Shown here in pieces: positions 18,548 through 27,459 of a DNA stretch of 64,000 nucleotides. Position 1 is the first letter of the stretch. The number at the start of each line of letters is the position of its first letter. Made by a program: the position numbers and the translations under genes. This DNA comes from Gammaproteobacteria bacterium (GTDB taxonomy: Bacteria; Pseudomonadota; Gammaproteobacteria; Steroidobacterales; Steroidobacteraceae), in assembly GCA_027315105.1 (NCBI GenBank), contig DAHUYP010000076.1, forward strand, positions 163,857 through 227,856, read 5' to 3'. The notes under the pieces are model-generated. The model had not been told where the DNA came from, ran no database searches, and saw only the letters and a list, made by a program, of their open reading frames with translations.

Positions 18548-19114
18548 TTACTTGTCGATCTTCGTGATCTTCGAGCCTTCGAGCGATAGATCGCCCATCA
18601 GGCCCTTCTCGCTGAACACGAATCCGAGGATGGGCTTGGTGAGCTGCTCGGCGTCATACTGTCCGCCGGCGCCTTGCTTCACTACCGCGACGGCGGCGTC
18701 GGTACCGACGGTCCAGCCCTTGCTGGCGGTGAATTGGTCGAGCGCCTTCGGCGTCATGAACATGACGATCTCGCTGTGCTCGGCCACGCCGAGGGTGAGT
18801 CCAACCGAGGCCCCGCCGATGCTGTAGTAGCCGACAGTCTTGCCTTTGACCTGCAGGACGCCTTCGCCATATTCACCGGCCAGACCGAGTCCGGCTTTGG
18901 TGATGCGCGGGAATACCAGCATTCCGGCCGCGCGATTTGCCAGCTCCTTGTGCTTCGGGCTATAGGCATAGAATTTCTTCAGGCTGGCGGTGACCCGCGC
19001 GTCGACCTGCGCCTTGCTCTCGGCGAACGACGCGGTGCTCACTGCCATGCCGATCAGCAGCACGCTGCAGGCTGCCAGCACTCGATTCCGGTTCCTCGCG
19101 ATATTCAAATTCAT
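18548..19114 (-). CDS. SYLF/Ysc84-domain exported lipid-binding protein
   Basis: 188 residues: a signal peptide (SVLLIGMAVSTASFA) then a SYLF domain. Typical elements are AGMLVFPRITKAGLGLAGEYGEGVL, YYSIGGASVGLTLG, IVMFMTPKALDQF and the C-terminal MGDLSLEGSKITKI. SYLF domains bind phosphoinositides in eukaryotes; bacterial members are exported and mostly uncharacterised. The full domain is present. The 312 bases upstream contain two TTAA-type arrays and then a divergent PadR remnant. Confidence 0.87.
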   Translation of the reverse strand: MNLNIARNRNRVLAACSVLLIGMAVSTASFAESKAQVDARVTASLKKFYAYSPKHKELANRAAGMLVFPRITKAGLGLAGEYGEGVLQVKGKTVGYYSIGGASVGLTLGVAEHSEIVMFMTPKALDQFTASKGWTVGTDAAVAVVKQGAGGQYDAEQLTKPILGFVFSEKGLMGDLSLEGSKITKIDK

Positions 19115-19244
19115 GTCAACCCTCCTGACTCACTGCGACTCGATGGACGCCGATCCGGATCGGTCGTCTCGCTCTGAAATGGATGCCGGGCTGAAGGCAC
19201 CGGCGCGCGGGATTCAACTGCAAATTGTGCGAGTGCGCAAACGT

Positions 19245-19272
19245 TTTAATGATGCGTTCATGTGCATCTAAC
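19245..19272. promoter_or_regulatory. Triple TTAA-type hexamer array B
   Basis: TTTAAT-N5-GTTCAT-N5-TCTAAC, hexamers starting at 19245, 19256 and 19267. It lies 131 bases upstream of the SYLF gene, reading leftward. It shares both the hexamers and the 11-base period with arrays A, C and D. Confidence 0.5.
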
Positions 19273-19323
19273 CTCGCCGCGCCGGCGGCCGGGGTAGGGC
19301 GCGCCGGAGCCCGGGGACCGGTC

Positions 19324-19351
19324 CTTAATGTGACGTTCATCGACATTTAAT
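19324..19351. promoter_or_regulatory. Triple TTAA-type hexamer array C
   Basis: CTTAAT-N5-GTTCAT-N5-TTTAAT, hexamers at 19324, 19335 and 19346, ending 75 bases before the PadR-remnant ATG. Together with array B it gives this divergent spacer two copies 79 bases apart. Confidence 0.55.
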
Positions 19352-19426
19352 GTGTGATGTGCCGGTGCATGTGCAGCGTGCGAAGTGGTGCGTCCGCTCG
19401 CGGCCCATCGATAACGGTTTTCGATA

Positions 19427-19693
19427 ATGTCAACGGGATATCATGGGATGATGGCATATGAGGACCTGCTTGCCGGCCTGATCGAGTTACACGTGCTCTA
19501 TCACGCCGCCAAGGAGGAAATCTTCGGCTTGGGGATGCTCGCAGACGTGAGCTTGGGGCGCACGCGCCGGCGGCTCTACCGCGCCACGCCGAAGACGCAC
19601 CGGGCGCTGGCCGCGCTCCATGACCTCATCTGGGGCAAATCCGTGACCACGGTCGGAGACTTCGGGCTCGCGCTGGCGCGGTTCACCTCATGA
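19427..19693 (+). pseudogene. PadR-family regulator remnant lacking the recognition helix
   Basis: 88 residues. The first half (LLAGLIELHVLYHAAKEEIF then GLGMLAD) matches helices 1-2 of a PadR winged-helix regulator, and the second half (GRTRRRLYRATPKTHRALAAL) matches the end of the wing and the dimerisation helix. The usual 30-40 residues between them, which hold the DNA-reading helix and the wing turn, are missing in frame. A GCTTGGGG direct repeat flanks the junction. The stop overlaps the MFS start (ATGA, 19690-19693), as in intact PadR-transporter operons. It could still dimerise or serve only for translational coupling. Confidence 0.6.
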
Positions 19694-20919
19694 CGCGAGC
19701 GCAGATGCGCGCGCGGCGTTCGTGGCGTGCGCGCTATTTCGGCGGGCTCTCCAGGAACACGTTGCTGCTTGCCTGCTCGAGCCTGTTCGCGGACATGTCG
19801 ACGGAGATGCTCTACCCGGTCCTGCCGGTTTTCCTGACCCAGGTGCTGCAGGCCGGCGGCAGCGTCGTCGGGTTCGTGGACGGCTGTGCGCAGGCGACGC
19901 AGAGCGTCGTGCAGGGTCTTTCAGGCGCGCTATCGGACAAGCTGCAGAAGCGAAAACCGCTCGCACTGTGCGGCTATCTGGTGGCGGCGTTCGCCAAGCC
20001 GCTGATGGGGATGTCCACGGTCTGGCAAGGCGTGTTCGGTGCCCGGCTGCTCGACCGCCTGGGTACCGGTGCGCGCTCCGCGCCGCGCGATGCGCTGATT
20101 GCCGCGTCGGTCGAGGAGCCGGACAGAGGACGGGCCTTCGGGCTCGAGAGCCTCGGCGACAACGCCGGCGCATTCCTCGGGCCCGTGCTTGCGGCCCTGC
20201 TGCTGTATTCCTGGCACACCGGCATGCGCTCGATCTTCTATGCGGCGCTGCTGCCCGGCCTGCTGGCATTCCTGATGGTCGTATTCGTCGTCGAGCGGCC
20301 AGCAGCAGCAGCAGCGAAGTCGAAGCTCGAGATCGGCGCCCGCCGTTACCCGAGGAGCTACTGGAATTACCTGTTGGCGACCGCGCTGTTCGGGCTCGGT
20401 AACTCGAGCAACGCATTTCTGATCCTGCGCGCCCAGGAGATCGATGCGTCGCTGGCGACGACGATCCTGATCTATGCGGCATTCAATCTGGTGGCGGCGC
20501 TGATCTCCTACCCGGCAGGAGCCCTGTCCGACAAGTTGGGCCGGCGCGCGCTCCTGCTTGCGTCGTTCGTCATCTCTGCGATCGCCTATCTGGGCTTTGC
20601 GCTGGCGCAGAACATACTGTGGATTGCCGCGTTGTTCGCCTTCTACGGTCTGTACTCGGGCATCTTTCGCGCCGTCGGCAAGGCGTTCGCCGCCGATCTC
20701 GTGCCGCCGCAGTCGCGCGCCGGCGGCATCGGCTGGTACGGTGCCACCGTCGGCCTGCTGCAGCTGCTGGCCAGTGTCGTCGCCGGGCTGTTGTGGGACC
20801 GGGTCGGGCACGCGATCGTGTTCTATTACGGCGCGAGCTTTGCCGCCCTCGGCAGCGTCGGCCTTTTGCTCCTGACTCCGGGAGGTCGGGCGCAGCGCGG
20901 CGGCCGGGCTGGCGAATAG
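19690..20919 (+). CDS. MFS efflux transporter
   Basis: 409-residue transporter with about 12 membrane helices in two halves separated by a charged loop near residue 205. SSLFADMSTEMLYPVLPVFL starts helix 1, and the cytoplasmic loop motif GALSDKLQKR (a variant of G-x3-D-x2-G-R-R) is repeated in the second half as GALSDKLGRR. It is probably a drug or metabolite exporter of the type commonly paired with PadR regulators. Its start overlaps the stop of the PadR remnant, so expression depends on that short gene. The substrate is not assignable. Confidence 0.88.
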   Translation: MTRAQMRARRSWRARYFGGLSRNTLLLACSSLFADMSTEMLYPVLPVFLTQVLQAGGSVVGFVDGCAQATQSVVQGLSGALSDKLQKRKPLALCGYLVAAFAKPLMGMSTVWQGVFGARLLDRLGTGARSAPRDALIAASVEEPDRGRAFGLESLGDNAGAFLGPVLAALLLYSWHTGMRSIFYAALLPGLLAFLMVVFVVERPAAAAAKSKLEIGARRYPRSYWNYLLATALFGLGNSSNAFLILRAQEIDASLATTILIYAAFNLVAALISYPAGALSDKLGRRALLLASFVISAIAYLGFALAQNILWIAALFAFYGLYSGIFRAVGKAFAADLVPPQSRAGGIGWYGATVGLLQLLASVVAGLLWDRVGHAIVFYYGASFAALGSVGLLLLTPGGRAQRGGRAGE

Positions 20920-21091
20920 TGGTATCAGCGACTCGCCGCACGGATATTGTGACGAATTGTGAACTCGATCTCATACGCTGGATGAGTGGTGCACGGCTGC
21001 GTGGCGCCGTGCGCTGGCGCGGCTTCCGATTATGTAGCCGACATCGACCGGTAGAATGAAGTCGAAGTCATGGTCGGTGTAGAATTGGCGC

Positions 21092-21478
21092 ATGGCAAAG
21101 ACGATTCTCGCGGTCGACGATGCGGCGTCGATACGGCAGATGGTGGGCGTCACGCTACGCGGCGCGGGCTATGAAGTCATCGAGGCTTCGGACGGCGACG
21201 AAGCGCTCGAGTATGCGCGCGGACATGCGGTCGATCTGGTGCTGGCCGACATCAACATGCCGCGCATGGACGGCATTACCTTGATCGCGATGCTGCGCAC
21301 GTTGCCCGCGTATCGCCTCACGCCGCTGCTGCTGCTGACGACCGAGTCGAGTGCGGAACGCAAGCTGCAGGCGAAGCAGGCGGGCGCCACCGGCTGGATG
21401 GTCAAGCCGTTCAACCCCACGCAGTTGCTGGCCACGATCGAGCGCGTGCTGGAACGGCCGGCTGCGCCTCCGGGCTGA
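21092..21478 (+). CDS. CheY-like single-domain response regulator
   Basis: 128-residue receiver domain with no output domain. Motifs: the acidic pair in LAVDDAAS, the phosphoacceptor Asp in DLVLADINMPRMDG, Thr in LLLLTTESS, and Lys in GWMVKPFNP. It resembles chemotaxis-type CheY receivers. No kinase or chemotaxis gene is in the window, so the partner is unknown. It is a single gene preceded by a 170-base spacer. Confidence 0.92.
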   Translation: MAKTILAVDDAASIRQMVGVTLRGAGYEVIEASDGDEALEYARGHAVDLVLADINMPRMDGITLIAMLRTLPAYRLTPLLLLTTESSAERKLQAKQAGATGWMVKPFNPTQLLATIERVLERPAAPPG

Positions 21479-21644
21479 CGGACGCCGCGCGCCTCGCCGT
21501 CCATATCGGCGGCCGGTGTCGCCGCATGCCGACAGTTGTCCTGCACCCCGGCGCTGACCGATATTTTCCTCGTGCAGCGGCCGGCGGCGGATCCGCCTGA
21601 GCCGGCATCCCGCTGCCGCATCAATGCCGTTCCAGGAGGTGGCA

Positions 21645-22196
21645 ATGGACAAGTCGTTCGTGCTCGGGTCCGTGATGGGGGCGCTCGTCGTGACCGCAGG
21701 CGGTGCGGCCGCCGGCTACCGGATCATGTCCGGGTCGCACAGCGCCGAGGTCGTCAGCGTCAAGGCACTCAATAGGACCATCCAAACGCCGCGGCAGGAA
21801 TGCCGCGACGAGCAGGTGACGCATACCAAGCCGGCCCAGGACACCGAGCGGTTGGTGGGCACCGGCGTGGGCGCGGTGATCGGAGGCCTGCTCGGCAGTC
21901 AGGTCGGAGGCGGCAGCGGCCGGGCGCTGGCCGCCGTGGCGGGTGCAGCGGCCGGCGGTTACGCCGGCAACAAGATCGAGCAGAACGCGCAGCAGCGCGA
22001 TACCTATACCACGACCGAGCAGCGGTGCACGACCGTGTACGACAGCACCGAGGTCCCGGCCGGCTACGACGTGGAGTACGTGCTGAACGGCAAGCGGCTT
22101 CACGTGCACATGGACCACGATCCGGGCAAGCGCATCCCGGTGAAGGACGGCCACATCGTGCCCGAATCCGGGCCGCGGGACGGCGTGCCGTCCTGA
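21645..22196 (+). CDS. Glycine-zipper outer-membrane-type protein
   Basis: 183 residues. The N-terminal hydrophobic segment (FVLGSVMGALVVTAGGAAAGY) is followed by a two-helix glycine zipper (VGTGVGAVIGGLLGSQVGGGSG...GAAAGGYAGNKIEQ) typical of SlyB/Rick17-like proteins that insert in the envelope. The C-terminal domain includes RCTTVYDSTEVPAGYDVEY, a Cys-containing conserved block of this group. ATG 21645 is set by the AGGAGG Shine-Dalgarno at 21634-21639, five bases upstream. Confidence 0.85.
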   Translation: MDKSFVLGSVMGALVVTAGGAAAGYRIMSGSHSAEVVSVKALNRTIQTPRQECRDEQVTHTKPAQDTERLVGTGVGAVIGGLLGSQVGGGSGRALAAVAGAAAGGYAGNKIEQNAQQRDTYTTTEQRCTTVYDSTEVPAGYDVEYVLNGKRLHVHMDHDPGKRIPVKDGHIVPESGPRDGVPS

Positions 22197-22311
22197 CCGG
22201 CGCCGCGGTGGGGCCGGCGCACGCTGGCTTCCGGCCGGCGATCCATGATGCGCTGTCGGTCAGGGGGCCGTTCGTTTAGCCTGGGATCAGGCGCGAGACC
22301 GGAGAACCGCG

Positions 22312-23139
22312 ATGCGATACCTGCTGACGACGTTGGCCGTGGTGGCGGGATTCTGCGGCGTGGCTTGCGCCGCCGACCCGCCCGCCAAACCGCCGGTCGC
22401 GGAACCCGTGGTCCTGATCACCGGCTCGGATCGCGGCATCGGATTCGCGCTGGTGCAGGAATTCGCGAGCCGCGGCTGGAGAGTCATGGCAACCTGCCGC
22501 GATCCCGCTCGTGCGGCGGCATTGCAGGAATTCGCGGCCGCGCATCCGGCAGTCACGATCGATGCGCTCGATGTAGCCGACGATGCCGCGATCGATCGGC
22601 TGGCGGCCAGGTATCGGGGACAGCCGATCGACGCGCTGGTCAACAACGCCGGCATCCTCGGCGACGTCAGCGGCCAGCGCCTCGGAACGCTCGATCCGAA
22701 CGGATTCGAGCAGACCATGCGCGTGAACAGCTATGCACCGCTGCGCATGTCACAGGCCTTTCTCGAGCAGGTCGCGGCCAGCAAGCAGAAAAAGATCATC
22801 GCCATCACGAGCGGAGCGGGATCGCTGTGGCTGGCCCAGCAGACACACGGCTTCTATTACTACTCGATGAGCAAGAGCGCACTCAACATGGCCATGCGCA
22901 TGCTGCAGAATGACGTGCGCAGCCGCGGCATTCTGGTCGGCATCGTGACACCGGGCCCGGTCGATACCGACATGCAGCGCGAGTATCGGGCCGCCGCGGC
23001 GCAGGCCAATACGCCGGTCACCACGCCGGCCATGACATCGGCCGATAGCGCGCGGGCGCTGGTGAACTATGTCGAGACCTTGTCGGCCGACAAGGCAGGG
23101 CGGTTCTACAGCTACGATGGGCGCGAGATACCCTGGTGA
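22312..23139 (+). CDS. Short-chain dehydrogenase with signal peptide
   Basis: 275 residues. After a clear signal peptide (YLLTTLAVVAGFCGVACAA) comes a complete SDR Rossmann domain: cofactor loop TGSDRGIG, structural NNAG, catalytic Ser in ITSGAGS and the Tyr/Lys pair in YSMSK, then PGPVDT. The sequence resembles the C-factor/carbonyl-reductase-like branch. The catalytic set is intact, yet export would separate it from cytoplasmic NAD(P)H, which is unusual. Alternatively the N-terminus may act as a membrane anchor. It lies between the glycine-zipper gene and a convergent bicupin. Confidence 0.87.
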   Translation: MRYLLTTLAVVAGFCGVACAADPPAKPPVAEPVVLITGSDRGIGFALVQEFASRGWRVMATCRDPARAAALQEFAAAHPAVTIDALDVADDAAIDRLAARYRGQPIDALVNNAGILGDVSGQRLGTLDPNGFEQTMRVNSYAPLRMSQAFLEQVAASKQKKIIAITSGAGSLWLAQQTHGFYYYSMSKSALNMAMRMLQNDVRSRGILVGIVTPGPVDTDMQREYRAAAAQANTPVTTPAMTSADSARALVNYVETLSADKAGRFYSYDGREIPW

Positions 23140-23173
23140 GGCGAACGGCGGATCCGGCCGCTCCCCGCCGCGC

Positions 23174-23854
23174 TCAGCCGCCGCGCAGGTAGGTGAAGCC
23201 GCCTTCCTTGACGTACAGCTCGCAGCCCTCCGAAGTCGCAGGATGATGCCGCGACCGTGGCGGCAGCCGCAGCCAGGTGCGAGCATCGTAGGAGCCGTGC
23301 TCATCATCGAACGAGCCGCGCAGCACCAGCAGTTCCGCGCCGCGCGGATAGGTGATCTCGCCGAGTGCCGCCCCCGGCGGCCATTGTTCAAGCCGCATCG
23401 AATCGGTGTAGCCATCCTGCGCGTACAGGCGCTTGAGCCTGCGGGCCGGCACGGTGGCCTCCCATGCGATGGTGCCGGTGTCGAGCGCGACGTGGCGGCG
23501 ATCGCTGCCGGGGTATTGCCTGAGCTTCACGAACAGCAGGCAGCCGTCGCGAGAATACGGCGCATGGCGAAAACCCTCGGGGTTGAGCAGGTAGGTCCCG
23601 GCCGGCCAATCGCCCTGTTGGTCCGAGAAAATCCCCTCGAGCACCAGGATCTCCTCGCCGTGCGGGTGATCGTGCAGCGGAAACTGCGAGCCCTGCGTAT
23701 AGCGCACGAGAGAAGTGACCTGGCCCGATTCCGTCGGACCCACCCGGTGCAGCCGCTTGCGCCACACCGTGCCGCTCGGACTGGGCGACCAGCTCATGGT
23801 CTTGGTGTCCACGACCACACGGACGGCAAGATCACCATTGAGGGAATCGTGCAT
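23174..23854 (-). CDS. Bicupin (ChrR-like cupin) protein
   Basis: 226 residues with two cupin barrels. The first has the metal motif in FPLHDHPHGEEILVLEG plus GTYLLNPEGFRHAPYS; the second (RGAELLVLRGSF...RLPPRSRHH) retains fewer ligands. ChrR-type cupins bind zinc and can act as sensors or anti-sigma partners, but no zinc-binding anti-sigma N-terminal domain is present here. ATG 23854 is supported by AGAGGT six bases upstream; the frame beyond it is not conserved. Substrate or signal is unknown. Confidence 0.78.
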   Translation of the reverse strand: MHDSLNGDLAVRVVVDTKTMSWSPSPSGTVWRKRLHRVGPTESGQVTSLVRYTQGSQFPLHDHPHGEEILVLEGIFSDQQGDWPAGTYLLNPEGFRHAPYSRDGCLLFVKLRQYPGSDRRHVALDTGTIAWEATVPARRLKRLYAQDGYTDSMRLEQWPPGAALGEITYPRGAELLVLRGSFDDEHGSYDARTWLRLPPRSRHHPATSEGCELYVKEGGFTYLRGG

Positions 23855-24098
23855 GCTCTGACCTCTGGGCGCAGGCGCTGCGGCAGGGATGACGGCGGAT
23901 CGTCCTGCGCCTCGCGCTTCGATCTCGGCGGTGAACTCCACCGCAGAACATGATCCACCGGTCCAATTACGCGCGCAACCGGAATCCGTCGATCGGTTGC
24001 GGGGGTCGGGCAAAACGGCTGCACATCGGGCCGGCGTCAACGCGAGCGGGCAGCGGATCGGAGCGCGGGCGAGGGCGAGGGCGCGCGCAGACGCGCTG

Positions 24099-25439
24099 CT
24101 ACTCGTCTGCCTGGCCGTGGCGCGATGGCGTCCTGAACACCACGCCGCCTTTCATCACGAATACGACACGCCCGACGGCCGCGATGTCCTCGAGCGGGCT
24201 GCCTGGCACGGCGATGATGTCGGCGTAGCGACCCGGCTTGAGTTCACCGATCTGGCCTTCCCAGCCCAGCAGCCTGGCGCCGTTGATGAGGTCCGCCTGC
24301 AGCACGGCCAGCGGTTTCATGCCGTACCTGACCATCAGCACGAGCTCGCGCGCCTGGGTGCCATGCGGGAACGGGCCGACGTCGGATCCGACCGCGAAAT
24401 CGATGCCGGCCGCAAGCTGGCGCTTGAATTCCCGCGTCTTGTACTCGAGCAGCGCCCGATCGCGTGCGGCGCGCGCCGGTGTCGCGGCATGCTCGGCGAA
24501 ATACTCCATGATGGCGAAGGTCGGTACGGCCAGGATGTGCTTGTCCTTCATCAGTCGCATCGTCTGCTCGCCGAGCTGGGTCGCATGGTCAATGGAGGCC
24601 ACGCCGGCTTCGGCGGCGTACAACGTGCCCGGCTCGCCCATCGCGTGTACGGCGACCGTGGTACCGAGGCGCGCGGCTTCGTCGACCGCGGCCTTGAGCT
24701 GGGCGGCCGTATACTGGTAGGGGGTCGTGAATATTCCGTCGTGCAGCGTGTCCCGGCCGGTCTGATAGATCTTGACGAAGTCGGATCCTTGCTTGTGCTG
24801 CTCGCGAATGACGGCGATGAGCTGCTCTGCGTCGTTCGCATGGGTGGCGTTCGGCAGCACGCGTTGCTCGGGATTGAAACCCGGCGCGTCCTCGTGTCCG
24901 CCGAGGATGTCGATGGCATTGCCGCTGATGCGCAGCCGCGGGCCGGGGATGAGACCATGGTCGATGGCGTCGCGCACGGCCGTGTCCGCAGACCCGGCAC
25001 CCTCCGTGCCCATGTCGCGTTCCGCCGTGAAGCCGGCGAGCAAGTCGTCCTTGGCCGCCAGGGCCGCGAGCAAGGTGCGGGACGGCACCGATTCCTCGAC
25101 CGTCTGCAGATCCTCGGCGCCGGGGTGCAGGAACAGATGCACGTGCGCGTCGATGAGGCCCGGCATCAGGGTCGTGTCACCGAGATCGAGCAGCCGCGCG
25201 CCGTGCGGATGCGCAACCGAGGAGCCCACCGCCTGGATGCGCTCGCCCTCGACCAGCACCTCGCCCGGCTCGATGATCCGTCCGCTATCGACCTCGAACA
25301 GTCGCGCGGCGTGCAATACGATGGCTGCACGGGGGGCTTGCGCGAACGCCGCGGGCCCGACTCCGGCCAGCATCAGCGGCAGCGCGCGGGCCAGAGCCTG
25401 GTTGCGAAGTGCGCCGAGGCGCGATTTCCACGATGACAT
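24099..25439 (-). CDS. Exported metal-dependent amidohydrolase
   Basis: 446-residue amidohydrolase of the prolidase/imidazolonepropionase-like group. A signal peptide (ALPLMLAGVGPAAFAQ) precedes a TIM-barrel with ligands in DAHVHLFL, a candidate bridging Lys in DFVKIYQ, His in VAVHAMGE, His in SIDHATQ, and Asp in AVGSDVGPF. It would hydrolyse cyclic amides or peptides in the periplasm. ATG 25439 gives the signal peptide directly; the upstream frame is not conserved. It is divergent from the flavoprotein at 25735 over about 295 bases in which I see no other gene. Confidence 0.9.
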   Translation of the reverse strand: MSSWKSRLGALRNQALARALPLMLAGVGPAAFAQAPRAAIVLHAARLFEVDSGRIIEPGEVLVEGERIQAVGSSVAHPHGARLLDLGDTTLMPGLIDAHVHLFLHPGAEDLQTVEESVPSRTLLAALAAKDDLLAGFTAERDMGTEGAGSADTAVRDAIDHGLIPGPRLRISGNAIDILGGHEDAPGFNPEQRVLPNATHANDAEQLIAVIREQHKQGSDFVKIYQTGRDTLHDGIFTTPYQYTAAQLKAAVDEAARLGTTVAVHAMGEPGTLYAAEAGVASIDHATQLGEQTMRLMKDKHILAVPTFAIMEYFAEHAATPARAARDRALLEYKTREFKRQLAAGIDFAVGSDVGPFPHGTQARELVLMVRYGMKPLAVLQADLINGARLLGWEGQIGELKPGRYADIIAVPGSPLEDIAAVGRVVFVMKGGVVFRTPSRHGQADE

Positions 25440-25734
25440 GCGAAAGGATCTTATAACGTGCGGGCCGTCCGCGATAAGCGCGCGTACCGCGCCGGCGGCT
25501 CGCGGGGCCTGAGCTGATCGGGATCGCAGCCGCGTGCCCGGCAGCCGGCCGGTGCATTGGCCGGAGGACCTATCGGAGGGTCGCAGGGGGCGTGGCCGCC
25601 GTGCAGCGATGCCCGTATAGTTCCCGGCGTGCCCGGAAGGTTGACGCGCAGACTGAATCCATCGCCAGCGACGGCCGCATCGTGCGCGGGCGTCCTGCAC
25701 GGCTCGAAGCGCGGCCGCCGTGCGCCCTGGAATC

Positions 25735-26856
25735 ATGGCTGAAGATACCCCTCTGTCGAGGCTCGCCGGGCTCGCGCCCCTGGTCCGCGCGCACCGCGAC
25801 GATGGCCGGCGCGCCCGCCGGTTGCCGCAACCGCTGGTCGACGCGATCAACGAGCATGGGCTATTTCGCCTTTGGGTGCCGCAGCGCTACGGCGGTCATG
25901 AGATGCCGCTGCCCGAGGCGCTGGAGATCTACGAAGCGGCGGCGCGCCTCGATGGTTCATTCGGCTGGTCGGTGATGATCGGTGCCGGAGGCGGGCTGTT
26001 CGCGGCGTATCTGCCGCCGGCGGGCGCGCGGGCGCTGTTCTCTGCGCGCGGCGCCGTGGTCGCCGGTTCCGGCGCTGCCGGCGGCGTGGCCGACCGGATC
26101 AGCGGCGGATACCGCGTGCGTGGACGCTGGCGCTACGCCAGCGGCGCCGAATACGCCACGATCTTCACGGCCAATTGCCGCGTCACCGAGCGCGGCCAGC
26201 CGGTGCTGGCAGGCACGGAACCATTGATCCGCGCCATGGCGTTCGATCCCAAGGACGTGACGATTCATCGGACCTGGAATACCAGCGGGCTGCGAGCGAC
26301 CGGCAGTCACGACATCGAGGTGAGCGACGTCTTCGTGCCCGCCGGCGAGACGTTTTCCGTCATCACCGATTCGCCCCGGGAGAGCGGGCCGCTGTACCGC
26401 ATCCCCTTTGGCACCTTGACGGAGCTGCCGGTAAGCGCCGTGGCGCTGGGTATCGCGCAGAACGCCCTGGCCGAATTTGCTGCGCTGGCGCAGTCGAAGC
26501 GAGTCGCGGCGGTGGACGCGCCGCTGGCGCGCCTTGCAGCGGTGCAAGACGCCATGCGCGCCGCGCGTGCCGGCATCGATCAGGCGCGACGCACCCTGTA
26601 CCAGCACGCCAGGCTGATCTGGGATGCGGCCGCAACGGTCGGACAGGCCGATCGAGGCGCACTGGACGATTGCACGCGCGCCTGCGTTCACCAGGTACGC
26701 TCCCTGGTCGCGGCGATCGCCGATCTCGTGCCGCTGGCGGGGATGAATGCGCTGCAGATCGACGATGCCTTTGCCATCGGCTGGCGCGATCTCGAGGCGA
26801 CCGCCGCCCACTATTCGGTATCGCCCCTCTGCCTGTCCTCAGGTCCGCAGGCATAG
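25735..26856 (+). CDS. Acyl-CoA dehydrogenase-like flavoprotein (monooxygenase type)
   Basis: 373 residues in the acyl-CoA dehydrogenase fold: an N-terminal helical domain (FRLWVPQRYGGHEM), a middle strand domain (GYRVRGRWRYASGAEYATIF, TWNTSGLRATGSHDIEVSDVFVP) and a C-terminal helical domain. The GLRATGSHD and ADIF-like wording fits the flavin-dependent monooxygenases related to HsaA/DszC rather than true acyl-CoA dehydrogenases, since the catalytic Glu region is not visible. ATG 25735 was chosen; GTG 25720 is possible. The substrate is unknown. Confidence 0.78.
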   Translation: MAEDTPLSRLAGLAPLVRAHRDDGRRARRLPQPLVDAINEHGLFRLWVPQRYGGHEMPLPEALEIYEAAARLDGSFGWSVMIGAGGGLFAAYLPPAGARALFSARGAVVAGSGAAGGVADRISGGYRVRGRWRYASGAEYATIFTANCRVTERGQPVLAGTEPLIRAMAFDPKDVTIHRTWNTSGLRATGSHDIEVSDVFVPAGETFSVITDSPRESGPLYRIPFGTLTELPVSAVALGIAQNALAEFAALAQSKRVAAVDAPLARLAAVQDAMRAARAGIDQARRTLYQHARLIWDAAATVGQADRGALDDCTRACVHQVRSLVAAIADLVPLAGMNALQIDDAFAIGWRDLEATAAHYSVSPLCLSSGPQA

Positions 26857-26885
26857 TCACAGAGGCAGTCCGGGGCGCCGGTTGA

Positions 26886-27359
26886 CTAGGGATGAAGATA
26901 GACGAATCCCAGTCCCTGCAGGCGCGCGATTTCCGCCACTCCGCTGGGGACCACGTCTTCGGCGCGTACGCCATAGAGGTCCTCCGGGCGCAGGCCCATG
27001 CCCTTGAGTGTGTTGCGGCACACGAGGAAGCGCACACCTTTGGTACGCAGCTGGTCGAGCTCCGCGGCCAGGGCGGCATCCGACTTCGCCAGTTGGAACA
27101 GCTTGACGCCGGCCGCGAAGCTCACGACGCGGATCTCGACCTTGTCATCGGTGGCGGCGAGATGTGCGCCGATATGGCGCAGCAGCCGCTCGAAATAGGC
27201 CCGTTCGTCCGGCCAGCCACCGTCGTTCTGGTAGACGACCTTCTGAAAGACGTAGTAGCCGGCAGGCGGCGCAGCGCTCATCGGGTCGGACGCTGGTGCG
27301 GCGATCGCCTCCAACCCGATGGCGCCGGACAGCAGGCATACGGCGAGCACGAACTTCAT
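26886..27359 (-). CDS. Exported DsrE-family protein
   Basis: 157 residues: a signal peptide (FVLAVCLLSGAIGLEAIAA) then a DsrE/DsrF-like domain with VVYQND, EIRVVSFAAGVKLF and a single Cys in VRFLVCRNTLKGMGL. DsrE-like proteins bind or relay sulfur, and exported versions are common next to redox genes but are uncharacterised. ATG 27359 is preceded by GAGGT at the right spacing. It is convergent with the flavoprotein and divergent from the phosphatase. Confidence 0.85.
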   Translation of the reverse strand: MKFVLAVCLLSGAIGLEAIAAPASDPMSAAPPAGYYVFQKVVYQNDGGWPDERAYFERLLRHIGAHLAATDDKVEIRVVSFAAGVKLFQLAKSDAALAAELDQLRTKGVRFLVCRNTLKGMGLRPEDLYGVRAEDVVPSGVAEIARLQGLGFVYLHP

Positions 27360-27459
27360 GTGGATACCTCGAGATGATGCAGGACCATCGATGTTGCCAT
27401 GTTGCCGCCGGCCGCACGCCGATGACATGCCATGCAGCGAGGATATATCCTTCCAGTCC

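Larger units (their letters stand above)
19115..19426. other. Intergenic control region between SYLF and PadR-remnant genes
   Basis: This 312-base spacer between divergent genes holds no open gene that I would accept. It contains the two TTAA-type arrays (19245 and 19324) and, just before the right-hand gene, two direct TCGATAA repeats (about 19408-19427). It is the most AT-rich non-coding stretch in this part of the window. Confidence 0.6.
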
